Origin: Infirmifilum lucidum
GTDB taxonomy: Archaea; Thermoproteota; Thermoprotei; Thermofilales; Thermofilaceae
DNA length: 64,000 bases
Direction of reading: 5' to 3'
Assembly (NCBI RefSeq): GCF_014876775.1
Contig: NZ_CP062310.1
Location: 907,699 to 971,698 of the forward strand
This document shows, in pieces, positions 49,867-57,587 of the stretch. Each line of letters starts with the position of its first letter. The stretch's first letter is position 1. A model generated the notes under the pieces. That model was not told where the DNA came from and did not search any database. It was given only the letters and a program-made list of their open reading frames with translations. The position numbers and the translations under genes are program-made.

Positions 49867-51015
49867 ATGTCCTCGGAAGGATATAGTATTACGCCATGGG
49901 AGGCTAGGGGTAAGATAGACTACGATAAACTCGTTGAGGAGTTTGGAGTGGAGAAGATCAGTGATGATCTACTGGAGCAGATAAGGAGACTTGCGGGAGA
50001 TCTGCACCCTTTGATCCGGAGGAAGTTCTTCTTCGCTCACCGCGACCTCAATCTAGTCCTGGACGACTACGCTAATGAGAGGGGGTTTTTCCTGTATACG
50101 GGCCGCGCTCCCAGCAAGGCGCCTATGCACTTAGCGCACATTGTTCCATTCATAATGACGAAGTGGCTTCAGGAGAAATTCGGCGTAAACACGTACATCG
50201 AGATCCCAGACGAAGAGAAGTTTCTCGCGAAGAAGGTTGACTCGCTAGAAGAAGTAGAACCCTACGTTAGGCAGGATATACTCAACATTGCTGCTTTGGG
50301 TTTTAACGAGGACAAGACCTTCATCTTCAGGGACTCTGAGTTCATAGGCAGGATGTACAAGCCTGCAGTACTAGTGGCGCGCTACATAAACTTTTCAACT
50401 GCTAGGGCAGTTTTCGGCTTTGATGGAGAGACAAGCATAGGGTTGATATTCTACCCGGCTCTACAGATAGTACCAACGCTTTTCGAGAAGAAACGCCCAC
50501 TAATACCCTGCGGTATCGACCAAGATCCTTACTTCAGGCTTCAGCGAGACATAGCCCCAAGGCTCAACAGGTTCAAGGCTTCTGAGCTACTCGCGAAGCT
50601 AGCCTGGGGCCTCACAGGCCCCGAAAGCAAGATGTCAGCATCAGAGCCGGAGACCGCCATAATGCTGAACGACCCGCCGGATACTGTCAGGAGGAAGGTC
50701 ATGAACGCCTATACCGGTGGCCGTGCAACGGTAGAGGAGCAGCGCAGATTGGGTGGTGTTCCCGAGGTCTGCACGGTCTTCCACTGGTATACTCTGCTAT
50801 TCGAGGAGGACGACAAGAAGTTAGAAGAGCGTTACTGGGCTTGCAAGACGGGGAAACTGCTGTGCGGCGAGTGTAAAGCCGAGCTCGTGAAGAGAATAAA
50901 TAACTTCCTCGCGCTCCACAACAAACGCGTTGCTGATGCTGAGAAGAGGATAACGAAGTACATGTACGACGGCAAACTAGCAAGCGAAATGTGGAAATGG
51001 GAGTTCAGGCCGTAA
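49867..51015 (+). CDS. trpS: Tryptophanyl-tRNA synthetase
   Basis: A 382-residue class I synthetase of the archaeal/eukaryotic type. The HIGH-like motif is PSKAPMHLAHIVP, the tryptophan-binding region includes CGIDQDPYFRLQRDIA, and the KMSKS loop is SKMSASEPETAI. ATG 49867 is two codons inside the longest frame, which opens with TTG at 49861. It lies 46 bp after tRNA-Glu. No tRNA-Trp was found in the window. Confidence 0.96.
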   Translation: MSSEGYSITPWEARGKIDYDKLVEEFGVEKISDDLLEQIRRLAGDLHPLIRRKFFFAHRDLNLVLDDYANERGFFLYTGRAPSKAPMHLAHIVPFIMTKWLQEKFGVNTYIEIPDEEKFLAKKVDSLEEVEPYVRQDILNIAALGFNEDKTFIFRDSEFIGRMYKPAVLVARYINFSTARAVFGFDGETSIGLIFYPALQIVPTLFEKKRPLIPCGIDQDPYFRLQRDIAPRLNRFKASELLAKLAWGLTGPESKMSASEPETAIMLNDPPDTVRRKVMNAYTGGRATVEEQRRLGGVPEVCTVFHWYTLLFEEDDKKLEERYWACKTGKLLCGECKAELVKRINNFLALHNKRVADAEKRITKYMYDGKLASEMWKWEFRP

Positions 51016-51118
51016 GACTCGGGTGGGGGTAGGAAGCCTCTCCGGGCCTTGCTGGTTCTTTCCCGTCACTTCGTCATTTAGCGTACCAACCCGCCTCGTG
51101 GACAGTAAACTCTCTTTC

Positions 51119-51157
51119 ACAAAAAACAATTATCCAGTTAAAATACACAAAAATTTA
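51119..51157 (-). repeat. 3' flank of tRNA-Lys resembling that of tRNA-Cys
   Basis: The 39 bp after tRNA-Lys share blocks ACAAAAAAC, CAGTTAAAAT and ACAAAA (plus-strand reading), in the same order and spacing, with the 3' flank of tRNA-Cys at 54672-54708. The two copies are in the same orientation, 3.5 kb apart. They may be transcription end signals. Confidence 0.6.
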
Positions 51158-51298
51158 CGGGCCGGCCGGGATTCGAACCCGGGACTTCCGCCGAGCGGCG
51201 GATTCCCACGACAGGGCACCGCCGCTGCGACTACGGGTTAAGAGCTTCGACCCAGTTTTCCAGCCGACCGCCGCTCTACCTAGCTGAGCTACCGGCCC
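51158..51298 (-). tRNA. tRNA-Lys(CTT) with two non-canonical introns
   Basis: A 141-nt gene; mature length 74. Acceptor GGGCCGG/CCGGCCC, discriminator G. Intron 1 (51246-51267, 22 nt) interrupts the 5' anticodon stem at 30/31; exon CGGC pairs with intron GTCG. Intron 2 (51186-51230, 45 nt) interrupts the variable loop; exon CCGT pairs with intron GCGG, bulges AG^T and AA^G. Removal leaves stem GCGGG/CCCGT around CTCTTAA, anticodon CTT. The canonical 37/38 site is uninterrupted. Intron 2 matches the tRNA-Arg(TCG) intron in position and 3' sequence. Confidence 0.93.
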
Positions 51299-51439
51299 AA
51301 ACTCTCTTTGCTCTGGTGTTATTCTTGTGGGTGGTATTTAAGCATTCTCTTTTCCTTTTATCGCCGTTGAGGTAGTCGAGAACGCAGATTACCCGGAAAG
51401 GAGGGCCAGAGGATGGGGGGTACATCTCGGTGAAAAACC

Positions 51440-51447
51440 TTTATATT
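51440..51447 (+). promoter_or_regulatory. TATA box of the L22 ribosomal operon
   Basis: TTTATATT lies about 34 bp before the rpl22 ATG. No other promoter-like box is obvious before the downstream ribosomal genes, except an AT-rich stretch before rps17 (AAATTTTAAAAG, about 53096-53107). Confidence 0.55.
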
Positions 51448-51477
51448 ATGTTGTTCAGTGGGAGACTGAGGTTGGGT

Positions 51478-51933
51478 ATGCCTACGTGGCGGTATAGTGT
51501 CGAGCTAGATCCTTCGAGAACGGCTAGAGCTTCGCTGAGAGACGTGAGCATGTCGTATAAGGCTACAGTGGAGACTTTAAGACTGATTAGGGGTAAAAAG
51601 CTCAGCGAGGCGAGGAGGATTCTGGAGGAAATAGCCTCCATGAAGAGACCTGTACCCTTCAAGCGGTTTTATCGGAAAGTAGGACATAAGAGAGGGATTA
51701 GTGGATCCGGCAGGTACCCTGTTAAGGTCGCGAAGAATCTGCTGAGCCTTCTAGACAACCTAGAGAACAACGCTGAATTCAAGGGGCTAGACGTAGATAA
51801 CCTTTGGATTGTCCACGCTGCGGCGCACCAGAGCTTCAAGATACGGAATTATCTCCCGAGGGCATTTGGGAGGGCTACGCCGTATTATGACCAGCTCGTT
51901 CACGTTGAGATAGTAGCTGAAGAGAGGACTTAG
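51478..51933 (+). CDS. rpl22: 50S ribosomal protein L22
   Basis: A 151-residue large-subunit protein lining the exit tunnel. The archaeal form starts MPTWRYSVELDPSRTARASLRDV, followed by KRPVPFKRFYRKVGHKRG and HAAAHQSFKIRNYLPRAFGRATPY. ATG 51478 follows GAGGTTGGG; the frame opens at 51430. It leads the string L22-S3-L29-Rnp1-S17-L14. Usual upstream members (L2, S19) are not here, so the classical S10/spc cluster is broken in this genome. Confidence 0.96.
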   Translation: MPTWRYSVELDPSRTARASLRDVSMSYKATVETLRLIRGKKLSEARRILEEIASMKRPVPFKRFYRKVGHKRGISGSGRYPVKVAKNLLSLLDNLENNAEFKGLDVDNLWIVHAAAHQSFKIRNYLPRAFGRATPYYDQLVHVEIVAEERT

Positions 51934-51941
51934 GTGGTTGT

Positions 51942-52568
51942 ATGTCGTCCATAGCGCGTAAGACTGTGAAACAAGGCATTCAGTACATGATGCTACACGA
52001 ATACGTCCAGAGGCAGTTTGTGCGTGCAAATTATGTGTACACTCAGTTCTTCAAGACACCCATAGGGACGAAAGTCATAATCTACGCGGGGGTTCCAGGT
52101 ATGGTCATAGGCAGGCGTGGTGCTAACATAAAGGCCCTAGCAGAGGTGCTTGAGAAAGAGTTTGGACTAGAGAACCCTCAGATCGACGTTGTTGAAGTGC
52201 CAAACCAGGATCTTAATGCCAAGATAATGGCCTACAGGATTGCAAGGGCGCTGGCGAGAGGCGTAAAGTTCCGCAGGGCGGCGATGGTTGCACTGAATAG
52301 GATTATGGCTGCTGGTGCGAGAGGGGCAGAGGTCGTGATAAGCGGGAAGCTCACGAGCCAGAGGCACAGGACGGAGAGGTTTACGAGAGGATATCTACCT
52401 AAATCGGGGGAGCCAGGAGAAGAGCTTGTGGAGGAGGCATGCGTCCATGTGTTGCTGAAGCTTGGAATGTATGGAGTTAAAGTGCGCATCATGAAGCCCA
52501 CACGGATGCCTGATAACATAGAGTTTAAGGCACCCCAGATGGCTGCAGAAGAGGCCGGTAAAAGTTAA
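51942..52568 (+). CDS. rps3: 30S ribosomal protein S3
   Basis: A 208-residue small-subunit protein at the mRNA entry site. It has the type-2 KH domain with VIGRRGANIKALAEVLEKEFG and the C-terminal KLTSQRHRTERFTRGYLPKSGEP. It starts 8 bases after rpl22. Confidence 0.96.
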   Translation: MSSIARKTVKQGIQYMMLHEYVQRQFVRANYVYTQFFKTPIGTKVIIYAGVPGMVIGRRGANIKALAEVLEKEFGLENPQIDVVEVPNQDLNAKIMAYRIARALARGVKFRRAAMVALNRIMAAGARGAEVVISGKLTSQRHRTERFTRGYLPKSGEPGEELVEEACVHVLLKLGMYGVKVRIMKPTRMPDNIEFKAPQMAAEEAGKS

Positions 52569-52593
52569 TAGGGGTCAGAGCTGGTGGTTTGTT

Positions 52594-52812
52594 GTGCCTA
52601 AAGGCCTGATGAGAATTGAGGAGATAAGGAGCATGAACCCTGAAGACCGCAAGAAGAAGTTGGCCGAGTTAAGAGCAGAGCTGGCGAGATTAAAGGCTCA
52701 AGCGAAGCGCGGCTCTCTAGAGAAGACAGCACTCATTAGGAAGATAAGGAGGACAATAGCGATGATACTTACCGTCGAAAGAGAGGAAGCAATGAAGAAG
52801 CATGAGGGTTAA
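52594..52812 (+). CDS. rpl29: 50S ribosomal protein L29
   Basis: A 72-residue two-helix protein near the exit tunnel: MRIEEIRSMNPEDRKKKLAELR and RKIRRTIAMILTVERE. The start is GTG at 52594; an internal ATG (MRIEE) is possible. rnp1 begins 11 bases before its end. Confidence 0.93.
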   Translation: MPKGLMRIEEIRSMNPEDRKKKLAELRAELARLKAQAKRGSLEKTALIRKIRRTIAMILTVEREEAMKKHEG

Positions 52813-53086
52813 CCCGAGGAATATTCTTCGCCACGAACTCATAGGTTTGCAGGCAGAAGTCGTCGAGGCGCGGAACCCTTACCTAGTTGGCATAAGAGGC
52901 ATTGTACTGGATGAGACGAAGAACACGCTGGTCATAGGAGAGCCAGGCGGCGGGAGAAAAACGGTGTTGAAATTCCAGGCAGTTTTCCGTTTCATCCTAC
53001 CAGATGGCACTAAGGTTCTCGTAGACGGGAAGTACCTTGTTGGCCGGCCTGAAGAGAGGCTTAAAAAGCTGTACCATAGGTGGTAG
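52802..53086 (+). CDS. rnp1: RNase P protein component 1 (Rpp29/Pop4)
   Basis: A 94-residue Sm-like beta-barrel subunit of RNase P: HELIGLQAEVVEARNPYLVGIRG, VLDETKNTLVIGEPGG and VDGKYLVGRPEERLKKLYHRW. It sits between L29 and S17, its usual archaeal location, and overlaps rpl29. It pairs with Rpp21 (rnp4, 35037-35399). Confidence 0.93.
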   Translation: MRVNPRNILRHELIGLQAEVVEARNPYLVGIRGIVLDETKNTLVIGEPGGGRKTVLKFQAVFRFILPDGTKVLVDGKYLVGRPEERLKKLYHRW

Positions 53087-53145
53087 ACTGTTACAAAAAT
53101 TTTAAAAGAGCCCTTAATGTAGAGTGTTCAGGCTTGGTGTAAAGT

Positions 53146-53472
53146 ATGGCTAAGAGGCATGTAGGCATTCCAGGCCTCAACCCTCCGGAGAAGAAATGCA
53201 ACGACCCACTGTGCCCGTGGCATGGAACACTTCCTGTTAGAGGGCAGATACTCAGGGTTAGAGTCGAAGACATGAAGATGAACAGAGCAGCTGTGGTTGT
53301 CCACGAGTACCTGCACTATAACCCGAAGTACAAGAGGTACGAGCGCCGCAGGACAAAGAAGCATGTGCGCGTGCCACCATGCATTGATGTTAAGCCTGGG
53401 GACGAGGTAATAATAGGTGAGACAAGGCCCCTGGCGAAATCCATATCTTTTGTTGTGTTAGGCAAGGCTTAG
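53146..53472 (+). CDS. rps17: 30S ribosomal protein S17
   Basis: A 108-residue OB-fold protein. The archaeal start MAKRHVGIPGLNPPEKKCNDP is followed by the KYKRYERRRTKKHVRVPPC and GETRPLAKSISFVVLG segments. It lies 59 bp after rnp1 with its own AT-rich stretch, so a second promoter is possible. Confidence 0.95.
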   Translation: MAKRHVGIPGLNPPEKKCNDPLCPWHGTLPVRGQILRVRVEDMKMNRAAVVVHEYLHYNPKYKRYERRRTKKHVRVPPCIDVKPGDEVIIGETRPLAKSISFVVLGKA

Positions 53473-53483
53473 GGGTGGTCTGA

Positions 53484-53909
53484 ATGGCTAAGAGGGGGCC
53501 TAAAACAGTAGGAGTATCCTATAGGCTCGGCTTGACGCCGGGCATATTCATGGAGAGCCTCGTCAAGGTCGCCGATAACTCCGGGGCCACTCTGGCAAAG
53601 GTTATAGGCGTTCCCCACTATAAGGCTGTGTGGAGGAGGATACCTGGAGCGGCTGTCGGCGATGTTGTCATAGTTTCCATTCGCGCTGGGAAGCCAGAGC
53701 TGAGGAAGCAGGTCATGAGGGCGATCGTTATCAGGCAGAAGAGGCCCTACAGAAGGGCTGACGGCACCTGGATAGCCTTTGAGGACAATGCCGTAGTAAT
53801 CATAACACCCGAAGGCGACCCGAAGGGAACAGAGATACGGGGACCCCTAGCCAAGGAAGCGGCTGAGAGGTGGCCCAAACTCCCTCCGATGGCATCAATA
53901 ATAGTATAG
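53484..53909 (+). CDS. rpl14: 50S ribosomal protein L14
   Basis: A 141-residue protein of the subunit interface: [39 protein letters not shown] and [29 protein letters not shown]. It closes the ribosomal string; instead of the usual L24 and S4e, an unrelated nuclease-like gene follows 13 bp later. Confidence 0.96.
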   Translation: MAKRGPKTVGVSYRLGLTPGIFMESLVKVADNSGATLAKVIGVPHYKAVWRRIPGAAVGDVVIVSIRAGKPELRKQVMRAIVIRQKRPYRRADGTWIAFEDNAVVIITPEGDPKGTEIRGPLAKEAAERWPKLPPMASIIV

Positions 53910-53922
53910 CCAGGATGGTACA

Positions 53923-54621
53923 TTGACACATATAAGGTCAGAAATAGTACTGGCTTTTATCGCTCGCTACCTATCCCAGCATGGCACAGTGAGCATAGCA
54001 GAAGTGGAGCGCGAGACTGGCATTAACAGGATCTTCGTCGAAGAGCTTCTGAGAAGCCTAAACATAGCTGTTGAAGACGGCGTTATACGGGAGCGCCTGA
54101 GCGGGGTACTCTTGAAGGCCTGGCTAGCGGGCCACGATATAGTTTCCCTGGCTCTCAACTCTGGCTGGAGTAGTCTAGAGGAACTCGTATCCCATGTTCT
54201 GAGTGAATCCGGCTACAGAACCTACAGGACTGTGAGGTTCAGGTTCCAAGGTAGGAGGTTTGAGGTCGATGTCTTAGCCTTTAAGACAGGCCTCGCGCTT
54301 TGTATTGATTGTAAGAGGTGGAAGCGATTACGGGAGGGCATGCTACGAAGAGCCGCGGAGGCACAACACGCAAGGTGCGGGATTCTCTCAAAGGCTCTAG
54401 AGGCAGGGTTATTAATCTACGACGTGCCAGCAGGCGAGTACAAAATGTTGCCCCTCATAGTCTCGCTGTACGAGCCATCAACAGTCATCCACTCTAACAC
54501 AATCATAACTGGGCTCAGGGGGCTCGTCGAGCTAACATCTGAAGACACGGTATACATGCTAGCATCGGCATCTATCCAGCCTGTCTCATTTACGGTTCCG
54601 AGGAGGATACGCCTTTTTTAA
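53923..54621 (+). CDS. HTH plus PD-(D/E)XK nuclease-like protein
   Basis: A 232-residue protein. The N-terminal 60 residues (VSIAEVERETGINRIFVEELLRSL) look like a winged helix. From about residue 85, LVSHVLSESGYRTYRTVRFRFQGRRFEVDVLAFK, then ALCIDCKRWKR, gives the restriction-endonuclease order helix, EVD, D-x-K, as in Mrr-like nucleases. All candidate catalytic residues are present. The TTG start lies 13 bp after rpl14, so it is probably read with the ribosomal string. A repair or defence role is possible but not shown. Confidence 0.65.
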   Translation: MTHIRSEIVLAFIARYLSQHGTVSIAEVERETGINRIFVEELLRSLNIAVEDGVIRERLSGVLLKAWLAGHDIVSLALNSGWSSLEELVSHVLSESGYRTYRTVRFRFQGRRFEVDVLAFKTGLALCIDCKRWKRLREGMLRRAAEAQHARCGILSKALEAGLLIYDVPAGEYKMLPLIVSLYEPSTVIHSNTIITGLRGLVELTSEDTVYMLASASIQPVSFTVPRRIRLF

Positions 54622-54622
54622 A

Positions 54623-54644
54623 GCTCTTTCCTATAGTAAAGAGC
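54623..54644 (+). terminator. Stem-loop after the nuclease-like gene
   Basis: GCTCTTT (54623-54629) and AAAGAGC (54638-54644) form a perfect 7-bp stem with an 8-nt loop directly after the stop codon. A CCCCCTTTT stretch follows about 20 bp later. It could mark the operon end; archaeal termination usually needs only T-runs, so the role is uncertain. Confidence 0.4.
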
Positions 54645-54671
54645 CAGGGCATGCAATAATAACCCCCTTTT

Positions 54672-54708
54672 ACAAAAAACGGCAATTCAGTTAAAATTAA
54701 CAAAATTA
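54672..54708 (-). repeat. 3' flank of tRNA-Cys resembling that of tRNA-Lys
   Basis: ACAAAAAAC (54672-54680), CAGTTAAAAT (54688-54697) and AACAAAATTA match the corresponding positions after tRNA-Lys at 51119-51157. Confidence 0.6.
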
Positions 54709-54801
54709 AGCCGGGGCCGGGACTCGAACCCGGGGAATAATCGGGTTTCACCGGCTAGGTACCACTGCAGCCCGACGCCTTGACCACTCGGCCACCCCGG
54801 C
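54709..54801 (-). tRNA. tRNA-Cys(GCA) with an intron of about 18 nt
   Basis: A 93-nt gene: acceptor GCCGGGG/CCCCGGC with discriminator T, as in tRNA-Cys generally. D-arm GGCCGAGTGGTCAAGGC, anticodon stem TCGGG/CCCGA. Loop CTGCAG followed by about 18 extra nt, then A, gives anticodon GCA and a mature length near 75. The expected 4-bp splice helix does not form well at 37/38, so exact boundaries are uncertain. The variable loop also seems 2 nt long for the class. Confidence 0.85.
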
Positions 54802-54896
54802 CCTGTCTAAGTTTATGTAGGCCCCGTCACTCTAATAAACTTTCTTAGCCAGGGACAACCTTAATACCATGCATGCTCTTTGCCAGACGTAAAGAG

Positions 54897-56042
54897 ATGG
54901 TATTCGCGAGGGAAATATACGACGAGGTACATGGTTTTGTAGACCTTACACCCCTTGAGGAGGAGCTGATCAAGAGCTGCCCCCTGACACGCCTCCACAG
55001 GGTAAAGCAACTTGGTCCAGCATTTTACATATACCCCTCGGCGACGCACACGCGGCTAGCCCACTCAATAGGGACGATGCACTTAGCTGACAGAATGTAC
55101 GCCTCGGCCGTGAACGGCGACGCCTACGAGCGACAACTAATACGCCTCGCGGGGCTCCTTCACGACGTCGGGCATCTCCCATTTTCCCACGCGCTACCCG
55201 GAGACCATGAGGCGCTGGGCCTCGAGGTGATAAGAAACCTCCTGTCTGACATCATCTCGGAATACCTACTTGACTTAATCGAAGTTCTCACAGGGCGCCA
55301 CAAGCTCTCACCCATCATAGCCTCCGAGATAGACGCGGATCGCCTCGACTACCTCCTGAGAGACGCCCACCACCTCGGCCTCCCCTACAGGATGGTCGAC
55401 CTCGAACGCATACTACGTAGCGCGAAGTTGGCCAGGGTTGACGGGAAGTGGGTGCTCGCCTTCGAGCAGGGCGCGGAGGTCGCTGTCGAGGCCCTACTCG
55501 TGACCCGCCTGAGCCTCTTCCGGAGGGTCTACCTTCATAAACACGTAGCGGGGCTCGAAGCTCTCTTAGCCCGCATCTACATGAAAATGGTGGAAGAGGG
55601 CTTCGTTGAACCACCTCTGGAGCTTGTCAAGAGCGAGAAGTGGTGTTTCTTCGATGATTGTGCACTACTCGAGGCCATGAAAGCGGCATCTACTGGGAAG
55701 GGCTGGCTCGCCGAGGCTTCTCATATGTTCCTCAAGGGGGAACTGTTACAGATGGTTTTTGAAGCGCGGTTGGGTAGCGACGAAGAACTCCAGGAGGCCG
55801 TGTCTCAGTGCCCGGTGCCGCGCGAATGGGTTTTCCTACACAGGCCTAAACTCGTGCCGTTTAGAGACCCCTCTAAAATACTCATCGAAGTCGGGGGAGA
55901 AGTTGTGCGGCTATCAGAGCTAGGGGGGACTCTCCTGGAGAAGCTCGCGAGCTACGTTTACTCGCCCGTCCGAGTGTATACAAAGCCTGAGTATGCACGC
56001 GCGCTCTGGGAGTGCCTGTATAAGAGACTACTAAAGCCTTAA
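54897..56042 (+). CDS. HD superfamily phosphohydrolase (COG1078, SAMHD1/dGTPase-like)
   Basis: A 381-residue protein with the HD metal site: HTRLAHSIG, LLHDVGHLPFSH and the later EIDADRLDYLLRDAHHLG. This set marks the SAMHD1/dGTPase-like COG1078 group, which hydrolyses (d)NTPs or related nucleotides; the substrate here is unknown. ATG 54897 (MVFAREIYDEVHG) is preferred over the frame start at 54873 because a TATA (CTTAATACC) sits about 35 bp upstream. It overlaps the convergent radical SAM gene by 12 bases. Confidence 0.87.
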   Translation: MVFAREIYDEVHGFVDLTPLEEELIKSCPLTRLHRVKQLGPAFYIYPSATHTRLAHSIGTMHLADRMYASAVNGDAYERQLIRLAGLLHDVGHLPFSHALPGDHEALGLEVIRNLLSDIISEYLLDLIEVLTGRHKLSPIIASEIDADRLDYLLRDAHHLGLPYRMVDLERILRSAKLARVDGKWVLAFEQGAEVAVEALLVTRLSLFRRVYLHKHVAGLEALLARIYMKMVEEGFVEPPLELVKSEKWCFFDDCALLEAMKAASTGKGWLAEASHMFLKGELLQMVFEARLGSDEELQEAVSQCPVPREWVFLHRPKLVPFRDPSKILIEVGGEVVRLSELGGTLLEKLASYVYSPVRVYTKPEYARALWECLYKRLLKP

Positions 56043-57512
56043 CCACATTGCTCGTGGGTGAAGTCTTATAAAGTCCCAGGGGTGCGGCTGCTCGAGCTTC
56101 CCAGTGTATCTCTCTAGGTTTAGGCCTGTGTTAACAACTGCTCTACGCCATGATCCAAGCCCTCCGCCTAGGCTAGCCCACTCAGCGAGTGTTCTTCCAA
56201 CGTGTGGATCGCCTCGGGAGATTACGGTCTGTACTAGGGCGAGCCTCGGATCGTATACTCTGATGTCTGCTATTCCAGCCAGCCTCCTCTCGAGGTATAG
56301 TATCCGCTTTCGAGCTTCCTTTACGCCAACGAAGGCTTCGTCTTGGAGCGGCGTGTGAGGCTTCGGGACAAACGGGCTAATAGTTACCTTGAGCTCTTTC
56401 TCGCCCTTAAAACCGCTTGCACCCGAGAGCCTGAGCACGTAAGAGGCCGTCTCCTCGAGGTCTTCTGGGCTCTCGCTCGGTAGGCCGACCATTAGGTAGA
56501 TCTTAAGGCTTCTGAAGCCGAGCCTCTTTGCCGTTAATGCGACCTCTATTGACCTCTCGAGGCTTATATACTTGCCCGTCCTGAGGGCGAGCTTCTTGGA
56601 GCCGGTCTCTGGGGCTATCGTGATCGTTTTCTGGCCCCCGAGCTTCACCAGCTCTAACCTTCTCTCATTTAGCGTCTCTGCTCTGAGGCTTGGCGCTGAA
56701 AAATTGAAGTGCTCGTCTAGGAGTTTCTCGAGGATTGCCTCTGCTCTGCTGTGGTCGAAGAACGATAGACTCACCAGCTTCACCAGCGACGACTTATTTG
56801 CCTCGCGGCCCTTTAGCGCTATTTCAATGACGTCGTCTAGAGGCCTCTCCCTCATAACGTTGAATATTCTGCCTTCGAGGCAGAACTTGCACCCCCTGAA
56901 GCACCCGCGGGCCGTCTCGATGGCCGTGCGTAGCCTCCAGTCAGGATCCCCGTAAGGCTGAAACTGCGCAACCGGATGGAACTCCAGCGGCAAACTCCTG
57001 GGGTAGGTGAACGTGACCTCCTCGCTTTGGTTGAGCTCGGGTACATAGAAGCCTCTCTCGGGGGCAAGTTTCTCCAAAATGCCCCTCTTCTCTCCGCGGT
57101 GCTCCCTAAGAGTGTCGAGTAAGAGGGGCATTATCTCCTCTATTTCCCCAATCGCGAGAACATCTATGAAGTCGGCGAGGGGTGTTGGGTTAGCTATTAT
57201 AGGAGGGCCTCCGGCTACGAACAGCGGCCTGGCTCTATCGCGGGATCTGAGAGGCACCCCCGCTGCAAGCATGAACCGCAGAATATTCACGAAGTCCAGC
57301 TCGTAGTGGACGGAGATGACTATCACGTCAAACGAGTCTAGAGAAGCGCGGCTCTCAAGGCTAGCTACCAGGGGGGCCCCGTCATTACCGAGCACAAAGC
57401 GCTCTGCAACAACGTCGTCCTGGGAGTTCAAGTAGTAATAGAGCATCTGGAAGGCCAGCGAGTCCGCGGCCACGTGGTAGAGAGACGGGTACAGAAGGCC
57501 TACTCTAAGCAT
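56031..57512 (-). CDS. B12-binding radical SAM protein
   Basis: A 493-residue protein of the COG1032 type. The N-terminal cobalamin-binding-like Rossmann domain (residues about 1-170, with VISVHYELDF and FVAGGPPIIANP) precedes a radical SAM domain with ARGCFRGCKFCLEG (CxxxCxxC) and LKIYLMVGLPSES. Members methylate or rearrange diverse substrates; none can be assigned here. The start at 57512 follows GGAGAGG; GTG 57557 is an upstream alternative. It shares a divergent promoter with the KaiC-like gene. Confidence 0.85.
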   Translation of the reverse strand: MLRVGLLYPSLYHVAADSLAFQMLYYYLNSQDDVVAERFVLGNDGAPLVASLESRASLDSFDVIVISVHYELDFVNILRFMLAAGVPLRSRDRARPLFVAGGPPIIANPTPLADFIDVLAIGEIEEIMPLLLDTLREHRGEKRGILEKLAPERGFYVPELNQSEEVTFTYPRSLPLEFHPVAQFQPYGDPDWRLRTAIETARGCFRGCKFCLEGRIFNVMRERPLDDVIEIALKGREANKSSLVKLVSLSFFDHSRAEAILEKLLDEHFNFSAPSLRAETLNERRLELVKLGGQKTITIAPETGSKKLALRTGKYISLERSIEVALTAKRLGFRSLKIYLMVGLPSESPEDLEETASYVLRLSGASGFKGEKELKVTISPFVPKPHTPLQDEAFVGVKEARKRILYLERRLAGIADIRVYDPRLALVQTVISRGDPHVGRTLAEWASLGGGLGSWRRAVVNTGLNLERYTGKLEQPHPWDFIRLHPRAMWLRL

Positions 57513-57554
57513 TCCTCTCCGGTACTTCTTGCGTATAGTGTTAAGCTCCCGAAT

Positions 57555-57568
57555 CACTTATTAATCGC
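57555..57568. promoter_or_regulatory. Shared TATA element of divergent radical SAM and KaiC-like genes
   Basis: CACTTATTAATCGC: TTATTAA centred at 57561 is 27 bp before the plus-strand ATG 57588 (leaderless) and about 49 bp before the minus-strand ATG 57512 (about 23-nt leader with a ribosome site). No other AT-rich block fits. Confidence 0.55.
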
Positions 57569-57587
57569 ATCTGCATCTTCGAAATTA

